NCBI RefSeq assembly: GCF_009767915.1
Contig: NZ_WSRP01000003.1
Coordinates: forward strand, 46,543 to 110,542
Source: Parasutterella muris
Lineage (GTDB): Bacteria; Pseudomonadota; Gammaproteobacteria; Burkholderiales; Burkholderiaceae_F
Direction: 5' to 3'
Length of the DNA: 64,000 nucleotides
Shown here: positions 56,111-63,964 of the stretch, in pieces
Layout: each line of letters begins with the position of its first letter
Numbering within the stretch: position 1 is the stretch's first letter
Made by a program: the position numbers and the translations under genes
The notes under the pieces: generated by a model
What the model was told of the DNA's origin: nothing
The model's input: the letters and a program-made list of their open reading frames with translations, nothing else
Databases searched by the model: none

Positions 56111-57082
56111 TTATTTAATGAGGCCGGCTTCCTTGTAGTACTTCATTGCGCCCGGATGGATCGGAGCGGTCAGGCCTTCAAGCATGCTCTGGGGAGTCAG
56201 ACCGGCGAGCGCAGGATGCAGCTTCTTGAACTGATCAAGGTTGGTCATCACTTCTTTAGTGATCGCGTAGACAACGTCATCCGGTGTATCCGCCGATGTC
56301 ACGAGCGTGGCAAGCATGCCGACCGTTTTCACCTTGTCCTTGGCGTTGGTCGCGTCTGGATACTGATCCATCGGGATTTCTGTCATTGCGTAGTAAGGCG
56401 CATCCTTCAGAAGATCGCCGACCTCGGTGATCGGAACGATACGGACTTTGCGTTTGCCTGCGGTTGCTTCCTTGATGTTGCCGTTCGGATGTCCGACGGT
56501 ATAGAAGAAACCGTCAATACGGCCGTCCTGCAGCACGCGGGGCGCGTCAGCCGGTTTGAGCTTTTCGTCTCTGAAGTCTTTGCCCGGAACGATACCGGCA
56601 TATTTGAAAATATCGGTAGAGTTCACGCGGTTGCCTGAACCCGGGTCGCCAAGGTTGATCGTTTTGCCTTTGACGTCATTGATCGACTTGATGTCGGAGT
56701 CTTCGGCTGCGACGAATGTCACGGCTTCAGGAGCAAGAGCGAACACCGCGCGAAGCTTGGAAACGGGCTTGCCTTCCCAGGGACCTTTTCCGTTGTAGGC
56801 CATGTACTGTGTATCGGCCTGAGCGATACCGAAGTCAAGATCTTTGGAATCGATCGCGTTGATATTGAATTTAGAGCCGCCCGTGGATTCTACGGAAGCG
56901 CGTACACCGTACTGATCTTTTTTGGCGTTGACGATTTTGGCAATCGCGCCGCCTGTCGGATAGTAAACACCGGTGATGCCGCCGGTACCAATCGTGACGA
57001 ATTCGGTCTTAGCCGACACGGATGCGCCGCAGAGCGCAAGAGAAGCGGCCAGAGCGAGCGGAACAAGTTTCTTAGTAAACAT
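56111..57082 (-). CDS. TAXI-family TRAP solute-binding protein
   Basis: A periplasmic binding protein of 323 residues that feeds the fused permease. The signal peptide ends at SVSA before KTEF. Family marks include IGTGGITGVYYPTGGAIAKIVN, the STGGSKFNINAI segment, DFGIAQADTQYMAYNG, and INLGDPGSGNRV. TAXI proteins usually bind amino acids or dicarboxylates such as glutamate or 2-oxoglutarate; the ligand cannot be assigned here. The ATG at 57082 is chosen because GGAG lies 6 bp upstream; an upstream TTG is not used. Confidence 0.92.
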   Translation of the reverse strand: MFTKKLVPLALAASLALCGASVSAKTEFVTIGTGGITGVYYPTGGAIAKIVNAKKDQYGVRASVESTGGSKFNINAIDSKDLDFGIAQADTQYMAYNGKGPWEGKPVSKLRAVFALAPEAVTFVAAEDSDIKSINDVKGKTINLGDPGSGNRVNSTDIFKYAGIVPGKDFRDEKLKPADAPRVLQDGRIDGFFYTVGHPNGNIKEATAGKRKVRIVPITEVGDLLKDAPYYAMTEIPMDQYPDATNAKDKVKTVGMLATLVTSADTPDDVVYAITKEVMTNLDQFKKLHPALAGLTPQSMLEGLTAPIHPGAMKYYKEAGLIK

Positions 57083-57435
57083 AAAATTCTCCAAGCGAAG
57101 TGAAAATTAACCATTAGCCGCAGCTGCTCAGCTTGTGGCGTCCGCACAGCCGCTGTATTCGGGGAAGTCGGCTCAGTCTTTTAGACCGATGCGGGTTTGC
57201 TTCTGCAAACCTTTTCTTCCTACTTGTACACATGCAAGAAGCGTGCCAACTTTATTTGTAAGCCAAATGCACGGTTTTAGACGGCCTTATCCGACCGTCT
57301 GCACAGTTATGCACCGATATAGAGAATTAAGAGGATGCAATATGCACCGATTTAGTGCGCTATTTTTGGGCAAGCATTATTTAGTTCCTAAATTAAAATA
57401 TCAGCCTTGTGCTTTTATTCATTTAGGAGAACAAA
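57083..57435. promoter_or_regulatory. Divergent promoter region with an ATGCACCGATWTAG repeat
   Basis: 353 bp between the TRAP operon and the flavin reductase gene. ATGCACCGATATAG (57309-57322) and ATGCACCGATTTAG (57342-57355) are direct repeats 33 bp apart, three helical turns. A degenerate third copy, ATGCACGGTTTTAG, lies at 57268-57281. They look like binding sites for one regulator. No credible gene lies in this stretch. Confidence 0.6.
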
Positions 57436-58011
57436 TTGAGTCAAAAAGAATTTGTCAAACCGGTTGATCTTGAGAACCCCTATCGTCTCTTCAATTTAGG
57501 CGGTACGGTGTTTTTGGAAGTCAAAGAAGGCGACGACATCGATGTTATGCCTGCTTCCTGGGCCTGTCCTGCTGACTATACAAAGATGAGTGTCGTGGTG
57601 GACTCGACTCACTACTCCCGCAAAATTTTGAATAAGGCTGAATACTTCCTTCTGACCGTTCCGGGATACGGCATCCGCAAGGAACTGCTTTATCTCGGCT
57701 CTGTCAGCAAGAACGGCAATCCCAACAAAATTCAGGACAGCGGTCTGAAGTTCTTCAATATTGAAGGCTGTGATTTTCCGCTTCCCGAAGGCTGCGCTGC
57801 TTGGGCGCTGATCAAGCGTATTCCTGAAGCGCATATGGAAAAAAGCTATGACATGTTCGTCGGAGAAATTGTCAAGGCATGGGCCGACAGCCGTGTCTTC
57901 TCCGACAACCACTGGCATCTGGAAAAAGGCCCGGAAGAGCTTCGCTCTCTTCATTACGTGGCGGGCGGCCATTTCTATGAAATCGGCAAGAGCGTAGAAG
58001 TCACGCTCTAA
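57436..58011 (+). CDS. Flavin-reductase-like FMN-binding protein
   Basis: A 191-residue protein of the flavoredoxin / flavin reductase-like (split-barrel) family, judged from the MPASWACPADYTKMSVVVDSTHYSR entry, where the TxP-like segment is replaced, and the FFLLTVPGYG-like strand. These proteins bind FMN and shuttle electrons, but the partner is unknown. The start is TTG at 57436, with a strong AGGAG 6 bp upstream; no ATG fits. It ends before a strong terminator. Confidence 0.78.
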   Translation: MSQKEFVKPVDLENPYRLFNLGGTVFLEVKEGDDIDVMPASWACPADYTKMSVVVDSTHYSRKILNKAEYFLLTVPGYGIRKELLYLGSVSKNGNPNKIQDSGLKFFNIEGCDFPLPEGCAAWALIKRIPEAHMEKSYDMFVGEIVKAWADSRVFSDNHWHLEKGPEELRSLHYVAGGHFYEIGKSVEVTL

Positions 58012-58059
58012 ACACAGCAAACGCCGGATCCGATTTTCTCGAACCCGGCGCCTAAAAGC

Positions 58060-58087
58060 GGACCTCCTCATCGAGGTCCTTTTTTAT
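58060..58087 (+). terminator. Terminator after the flavin reductase gene
   Basis: GGACCTC-CTCATC-GAGGTCC followed by TTTTTTATT. Confidence 0.92.
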
Positions 58088-58103
58088 TCAGAAAAGTCGG
58101 AGA

Positions 58104-58238
58104 TTATTCTCCTTCTTCCGTGCCCTTATCGACAACTTCAACCATTTCCTCTTCAATCTTCTTCAGAGTTTCAACGTTTTTGTCTTCGGGTTTCTGTTCA
58201 ACCGGTTTTTTGTCTGTCTTGCTGCAGTCACATGCCAT
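58104..58238 (-). CDS. 44-residue acidic small protein with an N-terminal Cys-Asp-Cys
   Basis: A short frame starting at the ATG at 58238 and preceded by GGAG at 9 bp (TATAGGAGATACTAATC). The product begins MACDCSKTDKKP and continues as a Lys/Glu-rich, probably helical chain rich in valine and glutamate (ETLKKIEEEMVEVVD), ending EEGE. I do not recognise it. The CDC pair could bind a metal or form a redox site. It is opposite the flavin reductase gene and has its own upstream AT-rich region. Small size lowers certainty, but the ribosome-binding site and codon pattern support it. Confidence 0.6.
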   Translation of the reverse strand: MACDCSKTDKKPVEQKPEDKNVETLKKIEEEMVEVVDKGTEEGE

Positions 58239-58372
58239 GATTAGTATCTCCTATACTGTGTTTCTGTTTTAACGGATTACAGCCTTTCCGTATGCTTTTG
58301 AGTTTAAGCATGCGGGCAAAGACGGGTAAAATTTCACGACCAATATAGGCATTCTTCACAAAAGGCCCTGTG

Positions 58373-59053
58373 ATGTCAGATGAAGCGCGAGTCACCGATC
58401 TGAGAGAAGCGAAGTTCGGTATTCAGAAAGTCAGAAATTCCAGATACGTTTTCGAATACAAAAACATTTGGGATCCGATTAAGAAAAGATCCAAACCGCT
58501 TTACCGTATCTCGGTTGGAAAAATTATCGGAAACGAAATCATTATTAATGATGATTACCTAGCCCGTCATCCGCAGCTTGCCCAAGGCGACTTTGTTCTG
58601 AAAGACGGAAAACCCGCCTATGAACCGAAGATTGAAGCGCCCTCCTCTCTCTTTAAGGTCAGGGCAATCGACCACTTTGTGCTCACGAGCCCGCGGCCGC
58701 AGGTACTCGCGCAGTTTTATTCCGATTTGGGTCTACGCGTTGAAAAAACATCACGGCGTTATGAAGTTTATCTTCCGTTCTCTAAAATAAATATCCACGA
58801 CGAGAACGACCCGCTTTTGCCCGCGGCGGAAAATCCGACACCGGGCTGCGGCGACTTCTGCCTGGAGATTGAAACCGGAAGCGATCTGCACAAAATCGCC
58901 GAAGCGTTCAGGAACCAGGGCGTCGAAGTTGAAGGACCGCTCCAAAGGCGTGGCGCCAAAGGAGCGATGCAATCCATTTATCTGAGGGACCCGGACCGGA
59001 ATCTGGTAGAACTCTCTGTTTACACAGGAAATGAAAATGACACAGCAGGCTGA
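58373..59053 (+). CDS. VOC (glyoxalase/bleomycin-resistance) domain protein with a transposase-like N-terminus
   Basis: A 226-residue two-part protein. Residues 98-218 form a VOC domain: IDHFVLTSPRPQVLAQFY, H101, H142 (INIHDE), GCGDFCLEIE and DPDRNLVELS (E213), the expected metal ligands. Residues 13-90 (FGIQKVRNSRYVFEYKNIWD, then KKRSKPLYRISVGKIIG) recall the N-terminal leader of IS1634/IS4-type transposases, in which KxRNxxYVYEY and VGKIIG-like segments recur. That similarity is from memory and needs checking. The ATG at 58373 is preceded by AAAGG at 7 bp. The small membrane protein gene overlaps its end by 17 bp. Confidence 0.72.
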   Translation: MSDEARVTDLREAKFGIQKVRNSRYVFEYKNIWDPIKKRSKPLYRISVGKIIGNEIIINDDYLARHPQLAQGDFVLKDGKPAYEPKIEAPSSLFKVRAIDHFVLTSPRPQVLAQFYSDLGLRVEKTSRRYEVYLPFSKINIHDENDPLLPAAENPTPGCGDFCLEIETGSDLHKIAEAFRNQGVEVEGPLQRRGAKGAMQSIYLRDPDRNLVELSVYTGNENDTAG

Positions 59054-59450
59054 CAATACTCCTAAAGAAGAACCGACGGCTGCCGCGGACACAAATAAAA
59101 AATCATCAATCCTTAATCGGGATTTTCTGGCGTCAGCCTCCGTGCATAAATTATTTTGGGGTTATCTGCTCTGCGGAAGCATTTTCTGGCTTTTAGTCTT
59201 TTACGGCACCGGCATGGCCTTCTCGTACGGGCCGGACACCAACTATGACGCGGCAGGTCTTTGCCTTTTGATCGTCGCCGTCATTCTGTATCTCTGGGGA
59301 TTTGTGTTTTCTGTTCTGTCATTCAGAGCCGCGTGGCGCCTGAAGACCCAGCCGCTTGCGCGTTACGCGTATCTTTTTGCGCTTGTCATTTATCTCATCA
59401 CGCTCTTTAGCGGACTCTTTGTATTTATCCATATCGGCATGATGATGTAA
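59037..59450 (+). CDS. Small three-helix membrane protein of unknown function
   Basis: A 137-residue protein with a polar N-terminal 30 residues (Thr/Lys/Ala-rich) and three hydrophobic segments: about 41-60, 73-95 and 110-133. I do not recognise the family. The start overlaps the end of the VOC gene (17 bp), with AGGA about 8 bp before the ATG at 59037, so the two are translationally coupled and probably work together or belong to one unit. Confidence 0.72.
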   Translation: MTQQADNTPKEEPTAAADTNKKSSILNRDFLASASVHKLFWGYLLCGSIFWLLVFYGTGMAFSYGPDTNYDAAGLCLLIVAVILYLWGFVFSVLSFRAAWRLKTQPLARYAYLFALVIYLITLFSGLFVFIHIGMMM

Positions 59451-59596
59451 AGACGGCATAGGACTCAGGAAATCTCTAACCGCGTAGTGTTAAAAAAATT
59501 TCTGAGCATTCCTGAATTTTCGATTTCTTTCCATAAAATAAAAATCTGAACGCTAGCAATTGTTACCGCTAGTCCCTCCAAACTTAGAGATATAAC

Positions 59597-60865
59597 ATGG
59601 CCCTGATTGTTCAAAAATACGGCGGCACATCCGTCGGCACTACTGACCGAATCAAGAATGTCGCCCGAAGAGTTGCTAAGTGGCACAATGCCGGCCATCA
59701 GGTTGTGGTGGTTGTTTCCGCGATGAGCGGAGAGACCAACCGTCTGATCGCATTAGCAAAAGAAATTCAAAAAAATCCCGATCCCAGAGAACTCGATGTA
59801 ATTGCTTCCACCGGTGAGCAGGTCACGATCGGTCTCCTCGCAATGGCTCTTCAGAATATCGGACTCAAAGCCAAAAGCTATACCGGTCCGCAAGTTAGAG
59901 TCCTTACGGATGATGCGTTCACAAAAGCCCGCATTAAAGAAATTGACGGCGACCGCATTAAGAAGGATCTTGATGAAGGAAAAGTTGTCATCGTCGCCGG
60001 TTTCCAGGGCTGCGATGAAAACGGCAACATTACAACACTCGGCCGCGGCGGCTCTGATACATCCGCAGTTGCGCTTGCCGCCGCTCTGAAAGCCGATGAA
60101 TGTCTGATCTTTACAGACGTGGACGGCATTTACACCACCGACCCCCGTGTCGTCAGCAATGCCCGCAAACTGAGCATTGTTGCCTTTGAAGAAATTTTAG
60201 AAATGGCCTCTCTCGGCTCTAAAGTTCTTCAGATTCGAAGCGTCGAATTCGCAGGCAAGTACCACATTCCGACCCGTGTACTCTCAAGCCTGACAGACCC
60301 TGATATTCCGCTGGATGAAGAGCAAAATTCCGGCACCCTGATTACTTTTGAGGATGATCCTAAGATGGAAAAAGTCGTTGTTTCCGGTATCGCTTTCAGC
60401 AGAAACGAAGCCAAAATCACTCTGCCGCACGTCCCTGACACCCCGGGTATCGCTTATAAAATTCTCGGTCATGTCGCCGAAGCCAACATTGAAGTTGACA
60501 TGATTGTTCAGAACGCCGCTAAGAACGGTTTAACGGACTTCAGCTTCACTGTAAGCCGCAACGATCTTGACAAGACTCTTCAGGTCCTCAAGGACAATGT
60601 TCTTCCCTATCTCGGAGAAGAGGGTATCCTGACTGACGCCTCCATCGCCAAGATTTCCTGCGTCGGTATCGGCATGCGCAGCCACGCCGGTGTCGCAGCC
60701 AAGATGTTCCGCGTTCTCGCAGAGGAAAACTTCAACATCAAGATGATTTCCACTTCTGAAATCCGCACCTCGATCATTGTGGATGAGAAGTACATGGAAC
60801 TCGCTGTTCGCGCTCTCCATAAAGCATTTGGTCTTGACAAAGAGACAGGCGCTATGGAAGGCTAA
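59597..60865 (+). CDS. lysC: Aspartate kinase
   Basis: Catalyses the first step of lysine, threonine, methionine and diaminopimelate synthesis, the last needed for cell wall. It opens with VQKYGGTSVG, has the TTLGRGGSDTSAVALAAAL substrate loop and the FTDVDGIYTTDPR ATP-binding motif, then two ACT domains (about 265-410) for feedback control by end products. Length 422 residues is usual for the single-function enzyme. The 145-bp upstream region contains CTAGC/GCTAG and TCAGGAA/TTCCTGA inverted repeats; I see no lysine riboswitch core. Confidence 0.97.
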   Translation: MALIVQKYGGTSVGTTDRIKNVARRVAKWHNAGHQVVVVVSAMSGETNRLIALAKEIQKNPDPRELDVIASTGEQVTIGLLAMALQNIGLKAKSYTGPQVRVLTDDAFTKARIKEIDGDRIKKDLDEGKVVIVAGFQGCDENGNITTLGRGGSDTSAVALAAALKADECLIFTDVDGIYTTDPRVVSNARKLSIVAFEEILEMASLGSKVLQIRSVEFAGKYHIPTRVLSSLTDPDIPLDEEQNSGTLITFEDDPKMEKVVVSGIAFSRNEAKITLPHVPDTPGIAYKILGHVAEANIEVDMIVQNAAKNGLTDFSFTVSRNDLDKTLQVLKDNVLPYLGEEGILTDASIAKISCVGIGMRSHAGVAAKMFRVLAEENFNIKMISTSEIRTSIIVDEKYMELAVRALHKAFGLDKETGAMEG

Positions 60866-60883
60866 TCTTTCGCTCTAAAAATC

Positions 60884-60920
60884 AAAACGGCGCAGGACTT
60901 TTAGTTCTGCGCCGTTTTCT
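60884..60920. terminator. Bidirectional terminator between lysC and the MdaB-like gene
   Basis: AAAACGGCGCAG (60884-60895) and CTGCGCCGTTTT (60907-60918) form a 12-bp stem with A/T flanks, serving the convergent genes on both sides. Confidence 0.92.
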
Positions 60921-60931
60921 TTCTAATTTAA

Positions 60932-61510
60932 TTAACCGAAGTTTTTCTTAATGTGATCCTTCCAGCGTTTGACGTCTTCGTCAATCTTGGGATTTTTAAG
61001 AACGTCATTGCAAATAAAGGATTCCATCGGTTTCATGCCAATAAAGGCAAACGCCTTGTGGAGCCAGAAGAAAACGCCGTCGATGCCTTTTCCTTCAAAG
61101 AACTGATCTTTTTCTGTGAAAGCCTGAATCGGCGCATTCCAAGTGGAGCTCAGCATGTATTTCTTATCATTCAGAATACCGCCGGTGCCATAGCCCTTGG
61201 TCGGAGTTTCGTGATGGCGGCCGTCTCCGTGCGCAATGCCGGGCTGCATCCAGACAAGATCCAGATAGCGTTTAAACTGCCAAGGCGTACTCATCCACCA
61301 ACCCGGTGTCTGCACGATAACGAAATCAGCGCGTTTAAATTTTTCTGCTTCAGCTGCCGGTTCCCACTCACTGTCTACGAGTGTGATTTCCGTGCTATAG
61401 CCCAGCTTCTGAAGTTCTTCGTCGGCAATATTGCTCAGATAATGGTTTAAGCAGCCGCCTCTGCCGTAATTCTCGCAGCCGCAGTCAATAATCAGTACAT
61501 GCTTAGACAT
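60932..61510 (-). CDS. MdaB-like NAD(P)H:quinone oxidoreductase (flavodoxin fold)
   Basis: A 192-residue flavoprotein of the NQO/MdaB family that reduces quinones in two-electron steps. It opens with the Rossmann-like VLIIDCGCENYGRGG, contains the QTPGWWMSTPWQFKRYLDLVW segment binding the flavin, and MLSSTWNAPIQAF. The ATG at 61510 follows AGGAG at 7 bp; the frame has an unsupported TTG 18 bases upstream. It stands beside a ketopantoate-reductase-like gene. Confidence 0.88.
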   Translation of the reverse strand: MSKHVLIIDCGCENYGRGGCLNHYLSNIADEELQKLGYSTEITLVDSEWEPAAEAEKFKRADFVIVQTPGWWMSTPWQFKRYLDLVWMQPGIAHGDGRHHETPTKGYGTGGILNDKKYMLSSTWNAPIQAFTEKDQFFEGKGIDGVFFWLHKAFAFIGMKPMESFICNDVLKNPKIDEDVKRWKDHIKKNFG

Positions 61511-61573
61511 TTCACCACTCCTAGTCAATCGATTGATTTTAACGATAGAACCGTTTTATCGATCCATCGGTTC

Positions 61574-62500
61574 TTATTTCAGGTATTCCGCCTCAAACTG
61601 TCTGACCTGGCGATAAAGCTTCTCGTTAAACGGCACGTTTAAGCCGAAGCTAGCCGCCTTGTCGATCACTGTTCCTGCGAAGCTCTCAACTTCCGTCGGG
61701 CGCTTAGCCAAACGGTCCTGCCGCATAGACGGCATTCCTTTTGGGTTCAGCTCGTCAATAATTTTCAGATATTCTTTGAAATCCATCTCGGTAAGCCCTG
61801 TGCCCTCGAGCTCCGAGAGCTTCAGCACTTCGCGCATCGCTCCGATCATGACATCTCTGGCCTCTCCCGGCTTATGAATCATCTCGAAGCAGCCGTTGTA
61901 GACGGAAAGCGTTTGGTTCACACCGACATTCAGCATCCATTTGCACCACATTCGATGAATAATATTGCTGTCGACCAAATGCGGCATTTGAGTTCGGCGG
62001 AAGAATTCAACCGTATCCTGCAGAGCTTCGATTTGTGATCGATTTTGCGGGCTGAGGCCGATCACAAGTTCTCCAAACGTGCGGTACGTCAGTGTGTTGT
62101 TCTGAAACAACGCGTCCATCCTCTGCGCCACACAATGCACAATCTTTTTCAGTCCGAGCTCTTCAGCAATGATGTCTTCGCTGGAGATTCCGTTCATGAC
62201 CGAGACCACGATGGTATTTTGATCCACTGCGTCCTTAACCAAGCGAAGGGCCTGTCTCAGGACCGGCGCCTTAAGAGCCACGATTAAAAGATCCGGCGCT
62301 TTATTGAGTTCTTTAGGACTTTTAAAGCAAAGGTTTGCTGGCGTTCCGTTGACGGTAATTCTTTCCTGACGATAACGCTCCACGCGATGGGGTTCCGCCA
62401 GGAAATAAGTTTGTTCAGAAGGAAGCTGAGGTGACAGGAAAGAGCCGTACATCACGCCAAGCGCGCCTCTTCCGAGAATTGCTGCTGATTGGATTGTCAT
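61574..62500 (-). CDS. Ketopantoate reductase (PanE/ApbA) family protein
   Basis: An NADPH-dependent reductase of 308 residues. The N-terminal Rossmann domain has ILGRGALGVMYG and the ALKAP segment; the C-terminal domain has HRMWCKWMLNVGVNQ with the catalytic Lys. The family makes pantoate for coenzyme A, but many paralogues act on other keto acids, and no other pantothenate gene is nearby. The 64-bp gap to the MdaB-like gene allows co-transcription. Confidence 0.85.
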   Translation of the reverse strand: MTIQSAAILGRGALGVMYGSFLSPQLPSEQTYFLAEPHRVERYRQERITVNGTPANLCFKSPKELNKAPDLLIVALKAPVLRQALRLVKDAVDQNTIVVSVMNGISSEDIIAEELGLKKIVHCVAQRMDALFQNNTLTYRTFGELVIGLSPQNRSQIEALQDTVEFFRRTQMPHLVDSNIIHRMWCKWMLNVGVNQTLSVYNGCFEMIHKPGEARDVMIGAMREVLKLSELEGTGLTEMDFKEYLKIIDELNPKGMPSMRQDRLAKRPTEVESFAGTVIDKAASFGLNVPFNEKLYRQVRQFEAEYLK

Positions 62501-62699
62501 TGGCAGAGTAACCGTTTAGTCAATATCAAACCGCTTGAAGTTTTTGAGATTATCACTTTTTATCGATCTTTCGAGCGGGAGAAAGTAATGCGACGCATGT
62601 AAAGTCATTCTGCCGAATACTTGTGCTGTTTCAAATCTGTAAAGAGATATCGAACTTATCAAGCGCCTGCTCAGCGCTGCGCAATGAAAAGATTTAAAG

Positions 62700-62750
62700 G
62701 AAAAATAAAAACCGGGCAGCCAAACCACACTAGGAGGATGTGCTGCCCGG
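62700..62750 (-). terminator. Terminator of the porin gene
   Basis: CCGGGCAGC (62712-62720) pairs with GCTGCCCGG (62742-62750); a long 21-base loop. On the minus strand it is followed by TTTTTATTTTT. Confidence 0.85.
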
Positions 62751-62795
62751 AAGCTTCCAGGAATTGTCTCTATGTAGAGAAAATGTTCCTACGTA

Positions 62796-63860
62796 TTAGA
62801 AGTCGTGAACCATACCGACGGCGATCTGATAGCCGTTCAAGTTGGTAGTAGTGAGGTTTTTGCCTTTACCCCAGCCTTTTCCGCCGTCCGTGTATCCGGC
62901 AAAGCCGTATACCTTAGTTCTCTTGGAGAGCGGATATTCGTAGCCAGCGCCAACGTTCCAGAGATTGCCTTTCTTTTCGCCTTCAATCTTAGAGGCGGTG
63001 CCGTCAATTTTACGAGTCACATACTTGAAGCCGAGTTTTGCTGTGCCGCCGCCAAGCTTGATCTGAGAACCAATCTGCGCAGCATGCTGTTTATATCTGT
63101 TTTCGCCCCACTGATACTGGTAAATCGCCATCGGGCGGAAAATACCAACCTGCCACCAGCCGCCCATCGTCACATGGTACAAAGGATGCTTTGTATTTCC
63201 AGTTAAAGACTTGTAGTCAATCGTTTCAAAAATAACACTTCCGCTCAGTGTCTTGGAGCTATACAAGGCGCCTAAGCCGTAGTAGTGATTATTTTTAGAC
63301 CATTTATTCTTGGAGTCATCCGTGTTAGTACCATTGGAGTACATTGCGTGCAACGTTACTCCGCCAAAAGACGGTGTCTTATAGGCAACAGCGTTGTCAA
63401 CTCGGCTGAAATGGAGGGATGTTGTGCCGGAAGCCCAGCCGGAGGCACCGTGCGTAACACCAAAAATTGCGCCGCGAAGAATGCCGGTGCTCTGTGCGAA
63501 GCCTAAGGTTCCGAGACGGCCGAATGTCAGTCGTCCAAATCCGCCGTCAACATAAAGCGCTGACTCTCTGTTAAACGCAAGATCGGGGTCTCCCGCAGCA
63601 CCGTCATCTACGGAATAACCTTGTTCGAGGATGAAACCAACTTTCAGGCCGTTACCCAAATCTTCAACGCCTTTGATACCCCAGCGGGAGCCGGTAGTAA
63701 AACTGGATTTAACTTGGAATGTCGCATCACCGTGACGAGTCTTTCCAACAAGCAGACCTTCGTCGATTTTGCCGTAGAGTGTGACCTGAGAAGCAAAAGC
63801 GCCCTGGCAATAGAAAGCGCCTAAAGCCAGCATCAGGGCGATCGGTTTAAATTTAATCAT
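62796..63860 (-). CDS. Outer-membrane porin (betaproteobacterial general porin)
   Basis: A 354-residue trimeric-type porin. The signal peptide ends at AFA before SQVTLYG, the characteristic N-terminal first strand with a KIDEG start. It shows FGRLTFGRLGTLGF in the first hairpins and ends in phenylalanine (VHDF), the BAM recognition signal. Charged loops include an extended stretch near SGWASGTTSLHFSRVDN. The ATG at 63860 has AGGAG 7 bp upstream. It is the major route for small solutes feeding DctA and TRAP transport. Confidence 0.93.
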   Translation of the reverse strand: MIKFKPIALMLALGAFYCQGAFASQVTLYGKIDEGLLVGKTRHGDATFQVKSSFTTGSRWGIKGVEDLGNGLKVGFILEQGYSVDDGAAGDPDLAFNRESALYVDGGFGRLTFGRLGTLGFAQSTGILRGAIFGVTHGASGWASGTTSLHFSRVDNAVAYKTPSFGGVTLHAMYSNGTNTDDSKNKWSKNNHYYGLGALYSSKTLSGSVIFETIDYKSLTGNTKHPLYHVTMGGWWQVGIFRPMAIYQYQWGENRYKQHAAQIGSQIKLGGGTAKLGFKYVTRKIDGTASKIEGEKKGNLWNVGAGYEYPLSKRTKVYGFAGYTDGGKGWGKGKNLTTTNLNGYQIAVGMVHDF

Positions 63861-63941
63861 AAGTTTTCTCCTAGGATTCTTATTTGTTTCTCTATAACTA
63901 TGCTTACGTCTCTCGAAAGAGGATGTCTTGTCCTGAAAAAA

Positions 63942-63963
63942 GTTGACTACTTAGGGAGTCAAC
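63942..63963 (+). promoter_or_regulatory. Hairpin around a ribosome-binding site
   Basis: GTTGACT (63942-63948) pairs with AGTCAAC (63957-63963), with the loop and 3' arm containing the Shine-Dalgarno GGGAG of the gene that starts at 63965. It could repress translation until unfolded, for example by temperature or a protein. Confidence 0.55.
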
Positions 63964-63964
63964 A

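Noticed and set aside
57135..57467. 110-codon plus-strand frame in the TRAP/flavin reductase gap
   Set aside because: Cys/His-rich product without family features; it crosses the true TTG start with its strong ribosome-binding site and covers the repeat cluster.
59451..59596. Possible lysine riboswitch before lysC
   Set aside because: The 145-bp leader is too short for the lysine aptamer and no conserved core could be seen; the inverted repeats are short.
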